Part shown: one piece after another, positions 60,169 through 64,000 of the stretch
Layout: each line of letters opens with the position of its first letter
How positions within the stretch are numbered: the first letter of the stretch is position 1
DNA from: JAWKWH01 sp041397625
GTDB lineage: Bacteria > Pseudomonadota > Alphaproteobacteria > Rhizobiales > Rhizobiaceae
NCBI GenBank assembly: GCA_041397625.1
Contig: JAWKWH010000001.1
Coordinates: 620,001-684,000 of the forward strand
Reading direction: 5' to 3'
Length of the DNA: 64,000 bases
Made by a program: the position numbers and the translations under genes
Notes under the pieces: generated by a model
Told to the model about the DNA's origin: nothing
What the model saw: the letters and a program-made list of their open reading frames with translations, nothing else
The model's database searches: none

Positions 60169-61959
60169 TCAATCCTTCTTCGGTTCGGCCACCACCCTGA
60201 GCGACAAGTCGCGCAACTGCGCCGCCATCACGTCCGACGGCGCGCCCATCAGCAGGTCCTGGGCCTGCTGGTTCATCGGGAACATGGTCACTTCGCGCAG
60301 GTTCCTGGCGCCGACCAGCAGCATGATGATGCGGTCGATACCGGCCGCCATGCCGCCATGCGGCGGCGCGCCGTACTGGAAGGCACGGTAGAGGCCGCCG
60401 AAGCGCTCCTCGACCACCGCGCGGTCCATGCCGGCGATCTCGAACGCCTTGACCATGGTCTCGGGCAGATGATTGCGGATGCCGCCGGAGGCAATCTCGT
60501 AGCCGTTGCAGACCAGATCGTACTGCCACGCCTTGATCGTCAGCGGGTCTTCGCCCTCCAGCGCCTCGACGCCGCCCTGCGGCATGGAGAACGGGTTGTG
60601 CGAGAACTCGACCTTCTTGGCCTCCTCGTCCCATTCGTAGAACGGGAAGTCGACGATCCAGCAGAGCTCGAACCGGTCGCGGTCGACGAGGTCGAGTTCC
60701 TCACCGGCGCGGGCGCGCGCATCGCCGGCAAAACCGGCAAACTTCTTCGGATCGCCGGCGGCGAAGAAGCAGGCGTCGCCCGCTTCCAGCTTAAGCTGGG
60801 TGCGGATCGCTTCCGCGCGTTCCGGCCCGATATTCTTGGCGATCGGCCCGGCGCCCTCGATCGCGCCGCCTTCCTCGCGCCAGAAGATGTAGCCGAGCCC
60901 CGGCTGGCCCTCGCCCTGCGCCCACGAGTTCATGCGGTCGCAGAAGGCGCGCGAACCGCCGGTTTTTGCCGGTATGGCCCAGACCCGGTTTTGCGCGCCG
61001 GCGTCGAGGATATTGGCGAACACCTTGAAGCCGGAGCCGCGGAAGTGCTCCGACACGTCCTCCATGACGATCGGGTTTCTCAAGTCCGGCTTGTCGGTGC
61101 CGTATTTGGCGATCGCCTCGTCGTAGGGAATGCGGCTGAAGGTCGCCGTCACCGGCTTGCCGTCGGCGAACGCCTCGAAGGTGCCGCGGATCACCGGTTC
61201 CATCGCGGCGAACACGTCGTCCTGCTCGACGAAGCTCATTTCCACGTCGAGCTGGTAGAATTCGCCTGGCAGCCGGTCGGCGCGGGGATCCTCGTCCCTG
61301 AAGCACGGCGCGATCTGGAAATAGCGGTCGAAGCCCGACATCATGATCAGCTGCTTGTACTGCTGCGGCGCCTGCGGCAGCGCATAGAACCGGCCCGGAT
61401 GCAGCCGCGACGGCACCAGGAAGTCGCGTGCGCCCTCGGGGCTCGACGCGGTGAGGATCGGCGTCGAATATTCGGTGAAACCGGCCTCGGCCATGCGCGT
61501 GCGCATGTCGGCGATGATCTTCGTGCGCATCACGATGTTCTTGTGCAGGGTCTCGCGGCGGAGATCCAGGAAGCGGTATTTGAGGCGGATATCCTCGGGA
61601 TAGTCCGGCTCGCCGAATACCGGCAGCGGCAGTTCCCTGGCCGCCGATAGCACTTCGAGGTCGCGCGCGAAAATCTCCACCTCGCCGGTCGGCAGGTTCG
61701 GGTTGACGGTCTCGTCGGTACGGGCCTTGACCTCGCCGTCGACGCGGATCACCCACTCGCCCCGCACCGTCTCGGCGGTCTTGAAGCAGGGCGAATCCGG
61801 GTCGGCGACGATCTGGGTGACGCCGTAATGGTCGCGCAGGTCGATGAACAGCAGGCCGCCATGGTCGCGGACCCGGTGAACCCAGCCCGACAGGCGCACG
61901 GTTGCGCCGACATCGGATTTTCTCAGTTGAACGCAGGTATGACTGCGGTAGCGGTGCAT
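60169..61959 (-). CDS. aspS: Aspartyl-tRNA synthetase
   Basis: A 596-residue class IIb synthetase of bacterial type. The OB-fold anticodon domain comes first (LSGWVHRVRDHGGLLFIDLRD), then the catalytic core with FLVPSRLHPGRFYALPQAPQQYKQ and the motif 3 part GGMAAGIDRIIMLLVG; the GAD insert lies in the middle. A histidine (H33) stands where discriminating enzymes such as E. coli's have Leu, which suggests that it also charges tRNA(Asn). The ATG at 61959 gives the family start MHRYRSHTC. Confidence 0.96.
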   Translation of the reverse strand: MHRYRSHTCVQLRKSDVGATVRLSGWVHRVRDHGGLLFIDLRDHYGVTQIVADPDSPCFKTAETVRGEWVIRVDGEVKARTDETVNPNLPTGEVEIFARDLEVLSAARELPLPVFGEPDYPEDIRLKYRFLDLRRETLHKNIVMRTKIIADMRTRMAEAGFTEYSTPILTASSPEGARDFLVPSRLHPGRFYALPQAPQQYKQLIMMSGFDRYFQIAPCFRDEDPRADRLPGEFYQLDVEMSFVEQDDVFAAMEPVIRGTFEAFADGKPVTATFSRIPYDEAIAKYGTDKPDLRNPIVMEDVSEHFRGSGFKVFANILDAGAQNRVWAIPAKTGGSRAFCDRMNSWAQGEGQPGLGYIFWREEGGAIEGAGPIAKNIGPERAEAIRTQLKLEAGDACFFAAGDPKKFAGFAGDARARAGEELDLVDRDRFELCWIVDFPFYEWDEEAKKVEFSHNPFSMPQGGVEALEGEDPLTIKAWQYDLVCNGYEIASGGIRNHLPETMVKAFEIAGMDRAVVEERFGGLYRAFQYGAPPHGGMAAGIDRIIMLLVGARNLREVTMFPMNQQAQDLLMGAPSDVMAAQLRDLSLRVVAEPKKD

Positions 61960-62057
61960 GGTTTTGACAATCCGGTTGAAGATTTCGGAAACGGGAAGGG
62001 CGGCCAAATCAGCCGCCGCCAAATTCGCGCGGAAAAGCGCACGGGTTCACCGGTTTG

Positions 62058-63509
62058 TCAAGGATCGGCGGGCGATGGCTCGGTCGCGCCGGTTCCAGCC
62101 TTCGTCCGCACGGTGATGAAACGCACCGCCGCCGCCAGGCCGACCAGCGCCAGCGGCAGGCAGGAAAGGAACAGGACCCGCGCCACATGGGCGGTTTCGG
62201 CGGCACCCCGCGCCTCGGCGAAGCCCGCCGCGTTGGTGACAATGCCGATATAGGCGGCGCCGACCGCATAGCCGATGCGCTGCACCGTCGGAATGGCGCC
62301 GGAGACGCGGGCGTTCTCGCCGTCGGCCGCCAATGTGGTCATGCGGCGCAGAATGAAGGTCCACGCAAGGCCGAAGCCGCCGCCCTCCATGAAGGCGAAC
62401 ACCGCCACCAGCCAGACGGGTCCGGCCGGAACGCTCCAGACAAAGCCCGGAATGCTGGCGACCAGCATAGTGACGCCGCAGCCGATGATCAGCGGATCGT
62501 GGCGTTCCGGCATGCCCGACACGGCGATCGCTGTGATCGTCCAGCCGATCGACGAACAGGCGACGACGTAGCCGGCGGTCAGTGCGGATATTCCGTGCAG
62601 CGCGGTCAACAGCAGCGGACCGTAGATGACCACGGCGATCGTGGCCGACGAGAGGAAAAACACCATGGTGAGGCCGGCGCCGACGGGATCGCGAAAACTG
62701 ATCACCGGATGCGGCAACAGCCGGTTTGCGCCGCGCCGTGCGTCGATGGCGAGGAAGACGGCGAGACAGAGCAGGCCCGCGACGACGAGGAGCGGCGTGC
62801 GTCCGGGTGACACGTTGATGCCGGCGAACGCGATCGCCAGCACGCCGGCCGACAGGAGCGCCAGGCGCAGCGCCGGAAACGCGCCGCCGGCCGCTTCGGT
62901 CGGCCGGGCCTGTTCGCGGCCTCTGAACGAAAACAGGATCCACAGGCACAGCGCCAGCGCCTGCGCGGCGAAGAACCAGAAGCCGCCGCGCCAGGTGCCG
63001 TATTCGACGAACAGGCCGCCGACCAGCGGACCGAGAAAGGCCGAGACGCCCCACAGCGCCGAAAGGGCGCCCATCGCCCGCGCCAGGAGGCGCCTCGGAA
63101 ACAAAAGCCCGACCGCCACGAAGGCAAGTGCGGTCAGGCCGCCGCCGCCGACGCCCTGGAACAGCCGGCCGGCCAGAACCACTTGCATGGATGGCGCCAG
63201 CGCGCTGATCGAACAGCCGACGCCGAACAGCGCTGCGGCGGCGGCCATGGGCAGCCGCAGGCCGAATCGCGTCGCCATCAGGCCGCTGGCCGCGCCGGCG
63301 GCGATCGAGCCGATTTCGTAGAGCGCCAGGTTCCATGAGACCAGTTCGGCGCCGCCGATCTCGCCGACCATGGCCGGCATCATCGTCGCCAGCAGCAACT
63401 CGTCGGCCGCGTGCAGCCATACGCCCAGGCAGACCAGCGCCAGCGGCAGGGCGTATTTCGCGTTGAGGATTTCGCCCCACCGCACCAGGCCCTCGTCAGC
63501 CTTGCTCAT
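62058..63509 (-). CDS. MFS transporter, DHA2-like (14 spans)
   Basis: A 483-residue transporter with about fourteen hydrophobic segments, resembling drug:H+ antiporters of the DHA2 group (LVSWNLALYEIG; GRLFQGVGGGGLTALAFVAVG). Its start overlaps the methyltransferase stop as ATGA. Substrate unknown. Confidence 0.85.
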   Translation of the reverse strand: MSKADEGLVRWGEILNAKYALPLALVCLGVWLHAADELLLATMMPAMVGEIGGAELVSWNLALYEIGSIAAGAASGLMATRFGLRLPMAAAAALFGVGCSISALAPSMQVVLAGRLFQGVGGGGLTALAFVAVGLLFPRRLLARAMGALSALWGVSAFLGPLVGGLFVEYGTWRGGFWFFAAQALALCLWILFSFRGREQARPTEAAGGAFPALRLALLSAGVLAIAFAGINVSPGRTPLLVVAGLLCLAVFLAIDARRGANRLLPHPVISFRDPVGAGLTMVFFLSSATIAVVIYGPLLLTALHGISALTAGYVVACSSIGWTITAIAVSGMPERHDPLIIGCGVTMLVASIPGFVWSVPAGPVWLVAVFAFMEGGGFGLAWTFILRRMTTLAADGENARVSGAIPTVQRIGYAVGAAYIGIVTNAAGFAEARGAAETAHVARVLFLSCLPLALVGLAAAVRFITVRTKAGTGATEPSPADP

Positions 63510-64000
63510 ACGGTCGAAGACCGGTCCCGGCCCGAAGCCACGCCCTGCGGCGCCAGCGCCGGCACGAAGACCCGCCTGGAGGCGCGTGCGGCGACCGGTC
63601 GTCCCTGATAGAGCCGCTTCTGCGCTTCGACCACGACGACGCCGGCGAAGATCGGCCAGAAGCGCCGGCCGAAGCGCTCCAGACCGTTATAGAAGCGCAG
63701 CAGCGATCGCCGCCTAGTCGGCGGGAAATGAAGCGCATCCGCCCACAGGCCGGGGGTGAAATTGGTCTCGCGCAGCAGGTCGGTGAGCTGCGCCCTGGAA
63801 AACGGCCGGCCGGTTCCGAAGGGCGTGTGCTCGAAGCGGGCCCACACGCCGCGCCGGTTGGGAACGACGATCACCAGCCGCCCGCCCGGCGCCAGCACGC
63901 GCCAGGCCTCCATCAGCGTCTCGCGCGGATTTTCCGAGTGCTCCAGCAGGTGGATCATCAGGATGCGGTCGATGCTCGATTCGACCAGCGGCAGTTCCTC
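63506..64000 (-). CDS. SAM-dependent methyltransferase (C-terminal part, cut by window edge)
   Basis: The last 164 codons of a class I methyltransferase (type 11). The window edge cuts it at the motif II region; seen are IDRILMIHLLEH and AWRVLAPGGRLVIVVPNRRG, typical of this group. The N-terminal SAM-binding glycine loop is outside the window. It is coupled to the MFS gene by a 4-bp overlap. Substrate unknown. Confidence 0.82.
   Translation of the reverse strand, partial: EELPLVESSIDRILMIHLLEHSENPRETLMEAWRVLAPGGRLVIVVPNRRGVWARFEHTPFGTGRPFSRAQLTDLLRETNFTPGLWADALHFPPTRRRSLLRFYNGLERFGRRFWPIFAGVVVVEAQKRLYQGRPVAARASRRVFVPALAPQGVASGRDRSSTV

Overview
The window is GC-rich DNA from an alphaproteobacterium, most likely a member of the Hyphomicrobiales close to the Phyllobacteriaceae/Rhizobiaceae. 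The evidence is gene order and family content: a soxSRT / soxVWXYZABCD cluster laid out as described for Pseudaminobacter, the block twin-TM protein / cob(I)alamin adenosyltransferase / rhomboid / etfBA / hbd, argH-lptM-lysA-TIGR02302, cpdR-hpt facing ftsEX, a ClpS2-type adaptor, and a short rhizobial-type interspersed element. No insertion sequence, phage gene, integrase or CRISPR array was seen. The window opens in rpoZ and closes in a methyltransferase gene, both cut by its edges.

Region 1 (1-6.3 kb): rpoZ (partial), a LabA-like NYN protein, a family-5 uracil-DNA glycosylase and clpS. These are followed on the minus strand by an overlapping three-gene unit: the xylose repressor XylR, a periplasmic dihaem (DHOR/DUF1111-like) protein and a VCBS/ASPIC (CRTAC1-type) exported protein. 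Region 2 (6.3-12.6 kb): a complete D-xylose unit, xylF-xylH-xylG-xylB-xylA, divergent from xylR. A 12-bp inverted repeat across the xylF promoter is the likely XylR operator, and a strong hairpin after xylF probably sets its higher expression.

Region 3 (12.7-24.8 kb): thiosulfate oxidation. soxS, soxR and soxT run left and soxVWXYZABCD run right from a shared AT-rich control region. A metallo-beta-lactamase-fold protein and a second YeeE/YedE transporter flank the cluster. SoxR carries Cys42 and Cys108, the pair used by persulfide-sensing SqrR/BigR repressors. An 18-bp AT-rich motif recurs before the hydrolase, soxX and soxC and is the proposed SoxR operator. SoxXA, SoxYZ, SoxB and SoxCD make a full periplasmic thiosulfate-to-sulfate system, while SoxV, SoxW and SoxS supply thiol reduction.

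Region 4 (25-34 kb): mixed housekeeping genes: a sulfatase/phosphonate monoester hydrolase homologue, tRNA-Leu(CAA), a YqaA-like membrane protein, DsbB, an HNH nuclease, AlkA, Glu-Q-tRNA(Asp) synthetase, small membrane proteins, an EamA exporter, a YihY protein and an SDR. Region 5 (33.8-49.7 kb): adenosyltransferase, rhomboid, electron-transfer flavoprotein and 3-hydroxybutyryl-CoA dehydrogenase; TlpA; argH-lptM-lysA; the large TIGR02302 membrane protein; cpdR-hpt; ftsEX; a YdcF protein and PlsC.

Region 6 (49.7-64 kb): ChaC, a DUF2125 protein and a stress module of ECF sigma factor, anti-sigma factor, fasciclin protein and exported MsrB, with a recognisable ECF promoter before the fasciclin gene. 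Then come an MFS transporter, tyrC-hisC, an esterase, an exported unknown protein, GNAT-aspS, another MFS transporter and the partial methyltransferase. The least understood parts are the XylR-coupled dihaem/ASPIC pair, the proposed SoxR regulon including the metallo-hydrolase, and the ECF-fasciclin-MsrB module.
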